Below, piece by piece: positions 24,227 through 33,655 of a stretch of 64,000 bases of DNA (position 1 is its first letter; each line of letters opens with the position of its first letter). This stretch comes from Actinomycetota bacterium (lineage in GTDB: Bacteria > Actinomycetota > Thermoleophilia > Solirubrobacterales > Solirubrobacteraceae): assembly GCA_005884115.1 (NCBI GenBank), contig VAXW01000005.1, positions 868,001 to 932,000 on the forward strand. The letters are read 5' to 3'. The notes under the pieces are model-generated. The model had not been told where the DNA came from. It ran no database searches and worked only from the letters and a program-made list of their open reading frames with translations. Position numbers and translations under genes: made by a program.

Positions 24227-27019
24227 CTAGCGATCTGCGCCCTCCGCGAGAGCGGCCGAGACGTCCCTGTGCGCCGCCAGCAGGGACGCGACGCGCACCG
24301 CCCGCTCGTGCTCGGCCGCTGAGGCGTTGGGCCCCGGCGGCGGAGCGGGCACGGAGGTCCCATGCACGGCCGCCCACAGGATCTTGTCGGAGATCTCCTG
24401 GGGCACGGCGTCGAGGCGGTTCCAAGGTAGCGCTCTTGAGATCTGTGCCGCCGCGGCGGCGCTGCCGTTCGTCTGGCCGATGTCCTGTTCGGGAGCGATC
24501 ACGTTGTAGGGCGTGTCATCGGGTTTTTCTTCGCGGCTTATGAACGCCTTGTACATGGGCGTCGCGAGCGCGTCGTTGAGCGACAGCGGGTCGATGCCGG
24601 AGATGAGCTCGGCCGTGCGCAGGGTCGAGTACTGGTCGTAGCGCGAGTGCACGACGGCGCCGTGACGCGCCCACGGGCTGATCACCAACGCCGGGCTACG
24701 GTGCGAGTCGACGTGGTCCATGCCGTCCTGGGAGTCGTCCTCCTGAACGAAGATGGCCGTTTCAGGCCAGATCGAGGAGTGCGAGATCGCATCGACGATC
24801 TGACCGAGCGCGAGGTCGTTGTCAGCGATCATCGCCTGCGGCGTGTAGTCGCCCGGCTTCGTGCCATTGGTGTGGTCGTTGGGCAGGATCATGTAGGTGA
24901 ACGTCGGCACCGTTGCGCTCGCCACTTCCTGCAGGAAGTGCGGGTACCACTCGTCGAAGCGGCTCTGGCCGGCGATTTTCTTGCCGGTGGCGTTGTAGAG
25001 ACCCGAGTCCTGCGTGCAGCTGGCTTCCACGCCCGCACGCTGGCAGCCGATGAACAGATTGTCGGGGTAGCCGGGGTCCACGGCGGCCTCGACCTTGGAG
25101 AACTGCGGCCGGTTGGGAGCGGCGCCCATTGGCGCCGTTGCCGCCCCCTCGCCATAATCGCGGAAGGAGATGCCCTGCGCCGCCGCCTGGTCGAAGACGA
25201 AGAAGTTCGGCGGGAAGCTCACCGGATAGATGCCGAAGTCGTAGGTACCGCGGCGGTTTGAGTAGTTGGAGGCCGTCGCCTTCTGCACATAGTCGGTCGC
25301 GTAGCCGCCGGTCGTGATCACGTGGCCGTCGATGGAGACCTCGGAGTCCATGTAGTAGTGGTCGAGCAGCGGGAAGGTGTGCGCGAGCGCGTGCGCGTTC
25401 GGGGTGATCCCGCCCGTCGGGCCGCTGACCCCGTTGCCGTCGAACAGCTCGAGGCTGGGATCGCCGTCGCCGCGCCGATCCGATCCGAAGACCTGGTCGT
25501 AGGTGCGGTTCTCGCGCACGATGTAGAAGACGTGCTTGATCTGCGCGCTCGGACCCGTGCCGGGCGCCGGGATCGGGCTGCCGGAGGGCTGGCGCTCGCG
25601 GTTGTAGGGCGTGACCTGTTTGTTGGCGCTCCCCGTGTCTTCTTTGATCTGGACATCGGTGGGCAGCGCCAGCACCCCGACCTCGCCGGTCAACATGTCG
25701 AGCACATAGCTGCCGAACGTCGGCCCCGACCCGAAGCCCTTGCCGGCGACCCAGATGAGCTGCGAGCCGTCCGGCGTGACCTGGACGTCGTCGGGATATG
25801 CGGCCGTGGGGATCCGGCCGATCAGCCTGTAGGGACCCAGGTGCGGCACAGACGCGCGCCTCGTGAGCGCGATCGCGGCGAGCGCGTCCTCGTTGCTGTC
25901 TGCGGCATAGAGCGTCTGCCCGTCGGGCGTGATGGTCAGCTTGACCGGGCCGGTGCCGAGGCCCTGTGCGCGCGCGACCGAGACGAGGTTGCTCACGGTC
26001 TCGGATTCCGTGTCGATCGTGGCGATCAGATCCCGGTTGGTGACCGCGACGTAGATGCGGTCGCGCACCGGGTCCAGCACCATTCCCTCCGGGTGGCTGG
26101 CGAGGTCGCCGAGGACTCCGCCGAAGCCGGAGATCGTCGCTACCACCGAGCGGGCGGCAGTGTCGATGACGGAGACCGTGCCGTCGTACTCGTTGGAGAC
26201 GTATGCGCGCCCCTGGTGATCGAAGATCACGCCGTTGGGGTAGGTGCCGACCGAGACGACGGTCTGTTCGAGCGTCTGCAGGTCGACGATCACCGCGCGG
26301 TCGGCGGCGTTGAGCGCGACCACGAGCGTCTTGCCATCCGGTGAGACCGCGAGGCCCTCTGGGTTGGCGGTGCCCACGCCGCTGACCGGCGGCAGCGAGT
26401 TCACGCGCCCGCTTCCGCCTTCGGTTTCGGGCAGCACGAGCGGTTCCTGCTCGGCGCCCGTCCCCGTGGCGGGGTCGACGGTGAAGATGTGGACGACATC
26501 GCCCTGGTCCCCCTTCGTCGGGCCCTCCGTAGGCGAGCTCCCGCGCGGCTCGCCGCTGACGTACGCGTGCAGGCCGTCGGGCGCGATCGCGATGCCGCCG
26601 TAGCAGCCCGGGAGCGGGAGTGTCTGCACGACCGAGCCGCTCGCCACTTCGACGACGCGCACGTCGTCGGAGCTGTGGCCGCAATCGGTCACCCACAGAA
26701 AGCGTCCGTCGGGCGTAAGCGCGCTGCCCGTCGGGAAGTTGCCGACCGCTGTCAAGCGCCCCACCGGGTGAAGCACTCGCCCGTTCGCCGTGATCCCGAG
26801 CGAGGGACCGATGCGCCCCGTCTGAATGCTGGTGGCGAGCGCGGTGCCGCCGGCTGCGAGCGCCGCGCCGAGCAGCGCTACAACCGCCCATCGCGCGCGG
26901 GTGCGTCGCGCCGCTGGGTGCGCTTTCCTCGCTGGCCACCGCTGCAAAGCCGCGGCAAGCGGTCGCGTGAGCAAGCGTACGGCTCCTGCTGCCAGTCCGG
27001 ACACGGCAGGCCTCCTCAA
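24227..27019 (-). CDS. YncE-type beta-propeller fused to alkaline-phosphatase-superfamily phosphoesterase
   Basis: A 930-residue exported or membrane-anchored protein, with a hydrophobic segment at about 45-65. Residues about 85-480 are a seven-bladed YVTN/NHL propeller (repeats such as PEGLAVSPDGKTLVVALN and GRAYVSNEYDGTVSVID). Residues about 508-900 are a phosphoesterase like those of the phospholipase C/acid phosphatase type: HVFYIVRENRTYDQVFGSD, YMILPNDHTNGTKPGDY and EDDSQDGMDHVDSHRS. The fusion is common in actinobacteria and acts outside the membrane; the substrate is not established. It is complete, with a start behind GAGG at 27019. Confidence 0.85.
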   Translation of the reverse strand: MRRPAVSGLAAGAVRLLTRPLAAALQRWPARKAHPAARRTRARWAVVALLGAALAAGGTALATSIQTGRIGPSLGITANGRVLHPVGRLTAVGNFPTGSALTPDGRFLWVTDCGHSSDDVRVVEVASGSVVQTLPLPGCYGGIAIAPDGLHAYVSGEPRGSSPTEGPTKGDQGDVVHIFTVDPATGTGAEQEPLVLPETEGGSGRVNSLPPVSGVGTANPEGLAVSPDGKTLVVALNAADRAVIVDLQTLEQTVVSVGTYPNGVIFDHQGRAYVSNEYDGTVSVIDTAARSVVATISGFGGVLGDLASHPEGMVLDPVRDRIYVAVTNRDLIATIDTESETVSNLVSVARAQGLGTGPVKLTITPDGQTLYAADSNEDALAAIALTRRASVPHLGPYRLIGRIPTAAYPDDVQVTPDGSQLIWVAGKGFGSGPTFGSYVLDMLTGEVGVLALPTDVQIKEDTGSANKQVTPYNRERQPSGSPIPAPGTGPSAQIKHVFYIVRENRTYDQVFGSDRRGDGDPSLELFDGNGVSGPTGGITPNAHALAHTFPLLDHYYMDSEVSIDGHVITTGGYATDYVQKATASNYSNRRGTYDFGIYPVSFPPNFFVFDQAAAQGISFRDYGEGAATAPMGAAPNRPQFSKVEAAVDPGYPDNLFIGCQRAGVEASCTQDSGLYNATGKKIAGQSRFDEWYPHFLQEVASATVPTFTYMILPNDHTNGTKPGDYTPQAMIADNDLALGQIVDAISHSSIWPETAIFVQEDDSQDGMDHVDSHRSPALVISPWARHGAVVHSRYDQYSTLRTAELISGIDPLSLNDALATPMYKAFISREEKPDDTPYNVIAPEQDIGQTNGSAAAAAQISRALPWNRLDAVPQEISDKILWAAVHGTSVPAPPPGPNASAAEHERAVRVASLLAAHRDVSAALAEGADR

Positions 27020-27109
27020 CCCTATGTCTCGCCTACATCCCGTTGCCGCGCAGTGATACTCGTCCAGCGATCAAGCGCTGTTACGAGAGTGTTGTGCGGC
27101 GCTGTGAGT

Positions 27110-28330
27110 CTACTGATTGGAGGGCAGGACGCGGAAGCTGTTGCGCGTCGCCGCCGCGCCTGCGTAGGCCTTGAGTTCTTCGATCGCCTTGCCGCTGTAG
27201 GTGATGTTCGGGGCTCCGCTCGAGCCGAACGAAGCGCCGCCGCCGCCGTCGATGTCGACCGCGCCGATCAGTTCGGCGCTGCCGCTCAGCGACACCACAG
27301 CTCCGGTGGATTTCTGCTGGTTGAGGCAGTAGATCACGCCATAGAACTTCGAGGTCCCGCCCATCGAGAAGGTCCCGTTGGCGATGACCAGAAAGCCCGG
27401 CGAGGACTGCGAGTTGACGACTTCGTTGTTGCCGCCTGTGATTTCGCACGGGCCTTCCACGTACACGGGGAAGCCGGAGGGCATGCCGCTCGGGCAGCTT
27501 CCTGTTTTGTAGTAGTGGCCCGAGGCTTCTGCTTCTTCGCGCAGCGCTTTGAGCGTGGTCGATGGCAGCGACGGGCTCGTGCCGGCTTCTTGGACCGTTG
27601 TGTCGGGGCTCACCTGGCCCTTTTCTTTTTCGTAGTTCTCGCACGGTTCTGGGTGGGGCGATTCGCAGCGCACGCTCACGTTGCCCGACTGCCCGGCTTC
27701 GCCTTCGGTGTCGATGATCACCTTTTTGCCGCTGTTCGTGGTTTCGAACCAGTTCGCCGTGACGACGTTGTGGGGGAAGCTGATGGCGATCTGCTGCCGG
27801 GCCACGAGCGTGATCACGGACACCAGGCGGCACCGCACGACGCCCACGGAGCGCACCCAGACCTTGCCGTCCTTGTTCGCGTCGTATGCGAGCTGGCCCT
27901 GCTCGGTCGTGGAGTTGAAGACTTCTCCTGTGGCGTCGTCGCGCACGTACGTGGTCCACTCGTTGCTGAGGGCCGAACCCCAGGGGTCTTTGGGGGTCCC
28001 GGTGGGACAGGTCGCCGGGCTGGTGTTGGGGTAGCCGGCTTCGAGGCTCGTCTTGTCGGGGCAGTAGTTGGTTGAGTTGGTGAGGCCAGCGGTGCAGGTG
28101 CTCACGGCTTCGCCCGATTCGCTCGGCCATTTGCGCGAGAGCTGGGAGACCGTCGAGTTGAGAGCCGCCTCGCCGACGGTGAAGGCCGACTCGCTCGCCT
28201 GCTCGCGCGAGGCGGCTTTCTGCTGGTTGTTCGTGAACAGCAGCAGCGCAAGCCCGATGCCCGACATCACCATCAGCATCAGCACCGTGGCCACCAGCGC
28301 GATTCCCTGCTCGTCCTTTGCGCGTCTCAT
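27110..28330 (-). CDS. pilus-assembly-like protein, PilX type
   Basis: A 406-residue protein, last of a three-gene operon (ATGA overlap with the gene before it). The N-terminus has one transmembrane segment, QGIALVATVLMLMVMSGIG, followed by FTNNQQKAASREQASESAF, the layout of PilX/minor-pilin platform proteins. The rest is extracellular, with paired cysteines (FPVYVEGPCE, FYGVIYCLNQQ) and a glycine-rich GGGGASFGSSGAP stretch. It lacks the canonical prepilin glycine cleavage site, as PilX homologues often do. Confidence 0.75.
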   Translation of the reverse strand: MRRAKDEQGIALVATVLMLMVMSGIGLALLLFTNNQQKAASREQASESAFTVGEAALNSTVSQLSRKWPSESGEAVSTCTAGLTNSTNYCPDKTSLEAGYPNTSPATCPTGTPKDPWGSALSNEWTTYVRDDATGEVFNSTTEQGQLAYDANKDGKVWVRSVGVVRCRLVSVITLVARQQIAISFPHNVVTANWFETTNSGKKVIIDTEGEAGQSGNVSVRCESPHPEPCENYEKEKGQVSPDTTVQEAGTSPSLPSTTLKALREEAEASGHYYKTGSCPSGMPSGFPVYVEGPCEITGGNNEVVNSQSSPGFLVIANGTFSMGGTSKFYGVIYCLNQQKSTGAVVSLSGSAELIGAVDIDGGGGASFGSSGAPNITYSGKAIEELKAYAGAAATRNSFRVLPSNQ

Positions 28331-29241
28331 ATGACCACCGTCTGCGAGGTCGAGCTCGAGAGGCCGCCGGGATCGGTGACTTCTAGCGTGAACGTATGGC
28401 TGCCGGTGGTCAACGCGCCGGTTTCATACTGCTGGGAGGTGCTCGGCAGCACGGTCGAGCCTTCCGTCCACTTGTATGTGAGGGCCAGCCCTTCGGGGTC
28501 GCGCGATTCGGACCCGTTGAGCAGCACGTGGCCGTTTATCTTCGTCGCGGTGAAGCTGACGATCGGCGGGCGGTTGGCGTTGCGCAACGAGGTCGCGGTG
28601 GTGAGCTCGCTTTCACCGGGCTGCGATCCCGGTTTGAGGTCGATGTAGAGTTTTGACTCGACCGCGACGATCTGCGGGGTGGAGCCGGCGGAGTACGTGA
28701 ACGCAACCCTGTTCTGGCCGCCGATGCGATTGGTGATCGCGCTCGCGAGTTTGTAGGAGCTGTCCCAGCGCCCGGCAGTGTTGTCGGGGCATTCGCTCGA
28801 GCTCACCAGCGTGGGCGCTTCGGCCGTCGTCCAGCGCTTGACCTGCTGCCAGAGGACCTCATTGGTTGGCGTGGAGTCGTTGAGGCAGTAGCGCACGCGC
28901 ATCGCGTTGGTCGTGTTCGAGCCGCCCGCGGTTTTTTCGGAGTCGATCGTCTGGAAGGTGATCGAGTAGGAGGCCGCTTCCTCGAGCGCCCCGGAGAATT
29001 TCGTCGTCGGCGCCGCGACGCTGCGCAGGCCACGGGCGAGGCGGTCGAGCGCGTTGCGCGCGCGGTCCTGCGCTTCGTTGCGCAGAATCCCGTTGGTCGT
29101 GTTGTGCTGAAAGGCGACCAGAGCGGTTAGCGCGGCGCCGAACACGACGACCGTCATGACGATTGCCACGAGCACCTCGACGAGCGTGAAGCCCTGCTCG
29201 TCGACGAGCGTTGAGCCCTGCTCGCCTCGAAGGTTCATCAT
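28327..29241 (-). CDS. prepilin-like protein (PilW/PulG-like) with Ig/PKD-like C-terminus
   Basis: A 304-residue protein. EQGFTLVEVLVAIVMTVVVF is the prepilin cleavage/methylation motif with glutamate 5, so it is processed by a prepilin peptidase and exported to a type IV pilus or type II-like apparatus. The C-terminal 90 residues (PPIVSFTATKINGHVLLNGS, SRDPEGLALTYKW, TGSHTFTLEVTDPGG) are a PKD/Ig-like strand domain, unusual as a pilin extension. ATGA overlaps on both sides tie it to its neighbours. Confidence 0.8.
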   Translation of the reverse strand: MMNLRGEQGSTLVDEQGFTLVEVLVAIVMTVVVFGAALTALVAFQHNTTNGILRNEAQDRARNALDRLARGLRSVAAPTTKFSGALEEAASYSITFQTIDSEKTAGGSNTTNAMRVRYCLNDSTPTNEVLWQQVKRWTTAEAPTLVSSSECPDNTAGRWDSSYKLASAITNRIGGQNRVAFTYSAGSTPQIVAVESKLYIDLKPGSQPGESELTTATSLRNANRPPIVSFTATKINGHVLLNGSESRDPEGLALTYKWTEGSTVLPSTSQQYETGALTTGSHTFTLEVTDPGGLSSSTSQTVVI

Positions 29242-30773
29242 CCGGTCACCGGCCCTACGGGTTTCGACTCCGTGAGGGTTTTGCTGACGGCAGTGACCCA
29301 GTAGCTGTGGGTCGTGCTCGCGTTGGTGTCGGTAAAGGTCGTGGTGCTGGCCGGCGAGACCTCTTCGTAGCGACCCGAGAATTCGCTCGAGCCGCGGTAT
29401 ATGCGGTAGAAGCTGACGGCCGGAGAGCCGCCGGGCGCGGTCCAGGTCAATTTCACCGAACCGTCCACTTCCTTTTTGGCGCTGAGCGTCGGCGGGGTGC
29501 TCGGCGCCGGAGGCGGCCCGCCTTCGATCGTGAATGAGGCTGCTGTGCCTTCAGAGACCGCGCCGCTCAGGGCGGGCGGGTTGCCTTCGGCTTTGTGGTA
29601 GAGCGCGACGAATTCGTAGGTGAGGTTCGGCGAGGTCGGTTTGGGCGGTTCCCTGTCGACGCACGTCCGCGTTTTCGTCGTTGTTTCGCAGATGAGTTTG
29701 TGTTTTTCTGACCCACCTGTCACGTAGTAGGCGCGGTAGCCGATCACGTTTTTTTCGGAGTTCGCGAGCCACTGGAACTCGGCGACTTCTTTGCTTTTGC
29801 CGCCTTCGGTGATCGTGTTGAAGCCTCCTTCGATGCCTTTGGGCGCAGCCGGTATGTTGCGCGCGAGGGTCACCGAGATCGACACGGGCGGCCCGTCGAC
29901 GCCCGTGGCGTCGACGGCCTGGGCGCCTACCTGGTAGGTGCCGTCGGAGACGCTGCCGCTGGGGATCGCCCACTTGAACACCCATTCGGTCGTCGAGCTC
30001 GATTTTTTGACCGGCGCGGGCGACTGGCGCACGCCTTCGAGGGTCCAGTCGACGGCGGCAGCTGAGGCGGGCGTGGTGACGACGAATTCGAGTTCGGTAG
30101 TGGCGGCGCTCGCGATCACCGGTTCCGTGGCGCTTCCCACGCCGCTACTCGGACTGAGCAGCTTCAGTCCGCTCGCGGTCAAGCCGACGGTCTGGCCGGC
30201 GGCGGTGAGGGTCTCGACCTCGTGCACCACCGGCGTGCGTCCCCGCGCTGACCATTTGACGTCGACGGTGATGCGCTTCATGTCGGCCGGCTGGCTGTCT
30301 TCGGATTCCGTCCCTTCTTTGTTGCTGTCGGCGCAGAAGGTCGAGTCGTGCTTGCCGTATTTGTCCTTGGGATCGTCGACCGAGCACTCGCTGGCGGTGA
30401 CCGTGTACGTATACCCGCGTCGAGTGATCTGCCAGGTGGAGGTCCCGGATGTGTTCGCGAGCCCGTTCATGGCCTGCAGTTCGGCGACGATGTCGGTCGG
30501 TGAGAGCTGCGCGTACGCGATCGTGCGAGCGTCTTCGAGAATCTCTCGTGCGAGGTTCGTGGCACCTTCGCGGGCGCGCGAGCTACCGGTGGCTTTGACC
30601 GAGATGCTGAGCATGGTGAAGAAAGCCCCGATCCCGACGACCAGCACGAATGCGGCGATGAGAGTCTCGATCAGTGTGAAGCCGCCCTCCGGCAGGAGAG
30701 CCTGCGCACGGCGTCCGCGCGCAGCCGGGGCACTCAGCCGACCGGCGGAAAGTCTGTGAATGCGTGCGAACAC
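29238..30773 (-). CDS. prepilin-like protein (PilV type) with fibronectin-like domains
   Basis: A 511-residue protein starting the operon. EGGFTLIETLIAAFVLVVG is a prepilin N-terminal motif. After about residue 110 there are several strand-rich domains, and the C-terminal part (STPPTLSAKKEVDGSVKLTW, GSPAVSFYRIYRGS) is a clear fibronectin type III repeat. Together with the next two genes it forms a set of large minor pilins, probably adhesive tips of a type IV pilus. No assembly ATPase or core pilin is in the window. Confidence 0.8.
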   Translation of the reverse strand: MFARIHRLSAGRLSAPAARGRRAQALLPEGGFTLIETLIAAFVLVVGIGAFFTMLSISVKATGSSRAREGATNLAREILEDARTIAYAQLSPTDIVAELQAMNGLANTSGTSTWQITRRGYTYTVTASECSVDDPKDKYGKHDSTFCADSNKEGTESEDSQPADMKRITVDVKWSARGRTPVVHEVETLTAAGQTVGLTASGLKLLSPSSGVGSATEPVIASAATTELEFVVTTPASAAAVDWTLEGVRQSPAPVKKSSSTTEWVFKWAIPSGSVSDGTYQVGAQAVDATGVDGPPVSISVTLARNIPAAPKGIEGGFNTITEGGKSKEVAEFQWLANSEKNVIGYRAYYVTGGSEKHKLICETTTKTRTCVDREPPKPTSPNLTYEFVALYHKAEGNPPALSGAVSEGTAASFTIEGGPPPAPSTPPTLSAKKEVDGSVKLTWTAPGGSPAVSFYRIYRGSSEFSGRYEEVSPASTTTFTDTNASTTHSYWVTAVSKTLTESKPVGPVTG

Positions 30774-30885
30774 GATGGTTGCCTGTACTTTCGGACGACA
30801 CGGCGCCCGGCTTGAGCTGCAATCAGGCCGCTAGGCGCAAAGTGGCCGGAGCCGAACGGCCCCTGAGACCTGGTGCGAGCGAGCT

Positions 30886-31593
30886 CTAATGGCGAGGCTT
30901 GGCGCCCGCGCGGCGCTCGAGCCCTCCCGGCCGCGCGATCAAGATCTCGCTTACCAGCTCTGGTGCGAACAGGCCGTGCTCGATTACGCCCGGCGTGTCG
31001 GCCAGGCGCGCGGCCAGCCTTCGCGGATCCTCGACGGGTCCGAGATAGTCGGCGATCAGGCCACCGTCGGGGCTGGGAGGTACCTCGCGCAGGCGCGCAT
31101 CACCGAGGTCGGCCAGCGTCGTGAAGACCCCGAAGCTCAAAAGCTCGAGTGGCACGGGAGGGGAGAGCGCCTGCACCGCCTTGTCCGCGGAGGCGATGAC
31201 GACGAAGCGGCGCGCGGCGGCTGCGACGATCTTCTCGCGGGTGTGCGCTGCGCCCCCGCCCTTGATCAGCCAGCCCTCCGGGTCGATCTGGTCAGCGCCA
31301 TCGACAGCTAGATCGAGCTCGCCCAGATCGTCGAGCGCCAGCAAGGTGAGGCCGAGCGAATGTGCCGCCTGCTCCGTCGCGGGCGAGGTTGCGACGTAGC
31401 GCACGTTGCGAAGGCCGCGACCTGCCAGCTCGCTCAGCAGGTGAGCGACGGTCGAGCCGGTTCCCAGGCCGACGCTCATCCCCTCGAGGACCTCGTCTGC
31501 GGCGGCTTTAGCCGCGGCGCGCTTCTGCAGCGCGGCGGCGTCTGGGTCGCTCAACGGCGGTTGCTCTCGCCCAGTCGCACGTGGGGGCGCCAT
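30886..31593 (-). CDS. rpiA: ribose-5-phosphate isomerase A
   Basis: A protein of up to 235 residues interconverting ribose-5-phosphate and ribulose-5-phosphate in the pentose phosphate pathway. The RpiA signatures are visible: MSVGLGTGSTVAHLLSELA, the LDLAVDGADQIDPEGWLIKG phosphate/active-site segment, and GGGAAHTREKIVAAAA. The start is uncertain: ATG 31593 overlaps the preceding gene by 43 bases, while a TTG at 31554 gives an N-terminus closer to the usual one. The strand matches the GGDEF-EAL gene upstream. Confidence 0.85.
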   Translation of the reverse strand: MAPPRATGREQPPLSDPDAAALQKRAAAKAAADEVLEGMSVGLGTGSTVAHLLSELAGRGLRNVRYVATSPATEQAAHSLGLTLLALDDLGELDLAVDGADQIDPEGWLIKGGGAAHTREKIVAAAARRFVVIASADKAVQALSPPVPLELLSFGVFTTLADLGDARLREVPPSPDGGLIADYLGPVEDPRRLAARLADTPGVIEHGLFAPELVSEILIARPGGLERRAGAKPRH

Positions 31594-33428
31594 GGAGCGG
31601 ACGTTATCGCCGCCGGGGTGCCCGTGAGGTCGAGCCTGACCGGCGGCTCTGGCCGGTGCAAGAGATAGCCCTGACCCACGCTACCGTTGAGCTCGCGCGC
31701 GAGCGCAAGCTGCCTCACGGTCTCGATACCCACGACCACCGCCCGCAGGCCGGCTTCGTGTGCGAGGGCGACCATCGCTGCGACCATCGCGCGCACCTTG
31801 CGGTCGCGTTCGAAGTTCGCCACGAGCGTTCGGTCGAGCTTGATCATGTCGAGCGGCAGATCCTTGGGCAGGCCGAGCGACGAGTGCCCGGCGCCGAAGT
31901 TGTCGAGCGCGATCGTGACCCCTAGGCTCTTGACGTCCTTGAGCGCCTCGCCGGCTCGCTCGAGGTCATGCATCACCGCTTCCTCGCTCACCTCCAGGCA
32001 CAGCGAGCGTCCGGGAAGACGATGCGCGGCCAGCGCTGCGCTGATGTGGTGGGCGAGATCGAGCTCGGTCAGCTCGCGCTCCGAGACGTTGATCGCGATC
32101 GGAACGCTGACACCGGACCGGCGCCAGCGATCGGCCTGTTCACAGACGCTGTGCAGCACCCAGTCACCGATCTTCGTGATCAGGCCGCTCTCGCTCGCGC
32201 GGGGAAGGAACGTCGCCGGCAGCAGCTCTCGGCTGGCTCCATCCTGGCCACGCATTTGCCAGCGCACGAGCGCCTCGGCGGCCAAAGCGCGCCCGCCGGC
32301 GAGCGGGACTATCGGCTGGTAGTCGAGCCGCAGCTCTTCGCGCGGCAGCGCGTGCGCCAGGCGCCGCTCGATCTCCAGGTGCGCCTTCACCTCCAGGCGC
32401 AGGCTCTCGCCGAAGACTTCCATGCGGGCGCCGCCGGAGCCCTTGGCGCGGTACATCGCGACGTCGGCCTCGCGCAGCATCGCCTCGGGGTCCGCCTCGG
32501 GATCACGCGAGAGGGCGACGCCTACGCTCGCCGGCATAGAAACCTCGGTGCGTCCGACGACAAAGGGCCGGCGCAGGGTCTCGAGCACACGCTCGGCGAG
32601 AGCTAGGGCTTCGGCTTCGCTCTCTAGGTCCTCGGCCAGGACCACGAACTCGTCGCCGCCGAGGCGCGCCACCGTGTCGCTGTCTCGCATCATCTCTTCA
32701 AGCCTTCCCGAGACGAGCAGCAGGAGCCGGTCGCCGACGTCGTGGCCGAAGCGGTCGTTGACGGACTTGAAACGGTCGAAATCCATGAACAGGAGCGCGA
32801 CGAGGCCGCCGCTGCGATGCAGGCGTGCGAGCGCCTGGTGCGTGCGGTCCATGAGCAGCAAGCGGTTGGGGAGCCTCGTGAGGGGGTCGTGCAGCGCCTT
32901 GCGCTCGAGCGAGTCGCGGTCGGACTCGCGGTCCGTGACGTCCTTTGCGGCGGCGTACCATCGGCTCCCGCCCGAGCGCGCACTCCATAGGAGGGTGCGC
33001 CATGAGCCGTCTCGGTGGCGCACACGACTGGTGAAGTTCTCGAGCTGCGCGACACCGCCGCCTCCGGCGAGCAGTAGCGCGAGGGTCTGCTCGACGTCGT
33101 CGGGGTGCAGCAGGTCCTGGAGGGAGCGCTGCAGGAGCTCCTCGCGCCTCCAGCCCAGGGCCTCCTCCCACGCCGGATTCAGGAGCATGAAGCGCCCCTC
33201 GCGCGAGACCGTCGCGAGCAGGTCACCGGTCATCTCAAACAGGCGGACGATCTGCTCGCTGTCGCCCTGCACCTCCGCGAGCGAGGGTCGGCCCGCTGCG
33301 CTCGCGACGTCTACGTGGCCGCTCGCGCCGTTGGCGCCCGCACAGGGGCCGGTGGCAGGCGCTCTCGCGTGGGCCTCGCGGCCGCTTTCGGCGGGCCCGG
33401 GGTCGGTGTTGCTCGTATCAGGGCGCAT
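31551..33428 (-). CDS. PAS-GGDEF-EAL cyclic-di-GMP signalling protein
   Basis: A 625-residue cytoplasmic protein. Residues about 60-165 form a PAS sensor (LFEMTGDLLATVSREGRFML), 175-335 a diguanylate cyclase domain with intact RLGGDEF, and 345-610 an EAL phosphodiesterase with AAEALVRW, the NVSERELTE asparagine and LCLEVSEE glutamate. The usual DDFG motif reads DNFGAGHSSL, so one metal ligand is changed and phosphodiesterase activity may be weak. It overlaps rpiA by 43 bases if the latter starts at 31593. There is no transmembrane segment. Confidence 0.85.
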   Translation of the reverse strand: MRPDTSNTDPGPAESGREAHARAPATGPCAGANGASGHVDVASAAGRPSLAEVQGDSEQIVRLFEMTGDLLATVSREGRFMLLNPAWEEALGWRREELLQRSLQDLLHPDDVEQTLALLLAGGGGVAQLENFTSRVRHRDGSWRTLLWSARSGGSRWYAAAKDVTDRESDRDSLERKALHDPLTRLPNRLLLMDRTHQALARLHRSGGLVALLFMDFDRFKSVNDRFGHDVGDRLLLLVSGRLEEMMRDSDTVARLGGDEFVVLAEDLESEAEALALAERVLETLRRPFVVGRTEVSMPASVGVALSRDPEADPEAMLREADVAMYRAKGSGGARMEVFGESLRLEVKAHLEIERRLAHALPREELRLDYQPIVPLAGGRALAAEALVRWQMRGQDGASRELLPATFLPRASESGLITKIGDWVLHSVCEQADRWRRSGVSVPIAINVSERELTELDLAHHISAALAAHRLPGRSLCLEVSEEAVMHDLERAGEALKDVKSLGVTIALDNFGAGHSSLGLPKDLPLDMIKLDRTLVANFERDRKVRAMVAAMVALAHEAGLRAVVVGIETVRQLALARELNGSVGQGYLLHRPEPPVRLDLTGTPAAITSAPWRPHVRLGESNRR

Positions 33429-33655
33429 GTCTGAGCATGACGTCGGTCCGGCGGCCTGCGTGCAGGGGCGGGCACAGATTCAGTGGACGGATTGACGACG
33501 GGTTGGTCGCGAGTCGGCTCGCGTCGTGCGGGCGCGTAGGCGCATACGCTCGTCCGCCGGCGAAGGCAGGAAGGTGCGGGTCGGCATCCGGGCCGCGGTG
33601 GCCGCACTGGCCGTACCGGCGAGCAGCGGCCCAGCCGCAGCTACGATGCGCTCGC

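Noticed and set aside
26489..28075. Rightward frame of over 500 codons
   Set aside because: It runs antisense to the phosphoesterase and pilin genes, both of which have strong motifs.
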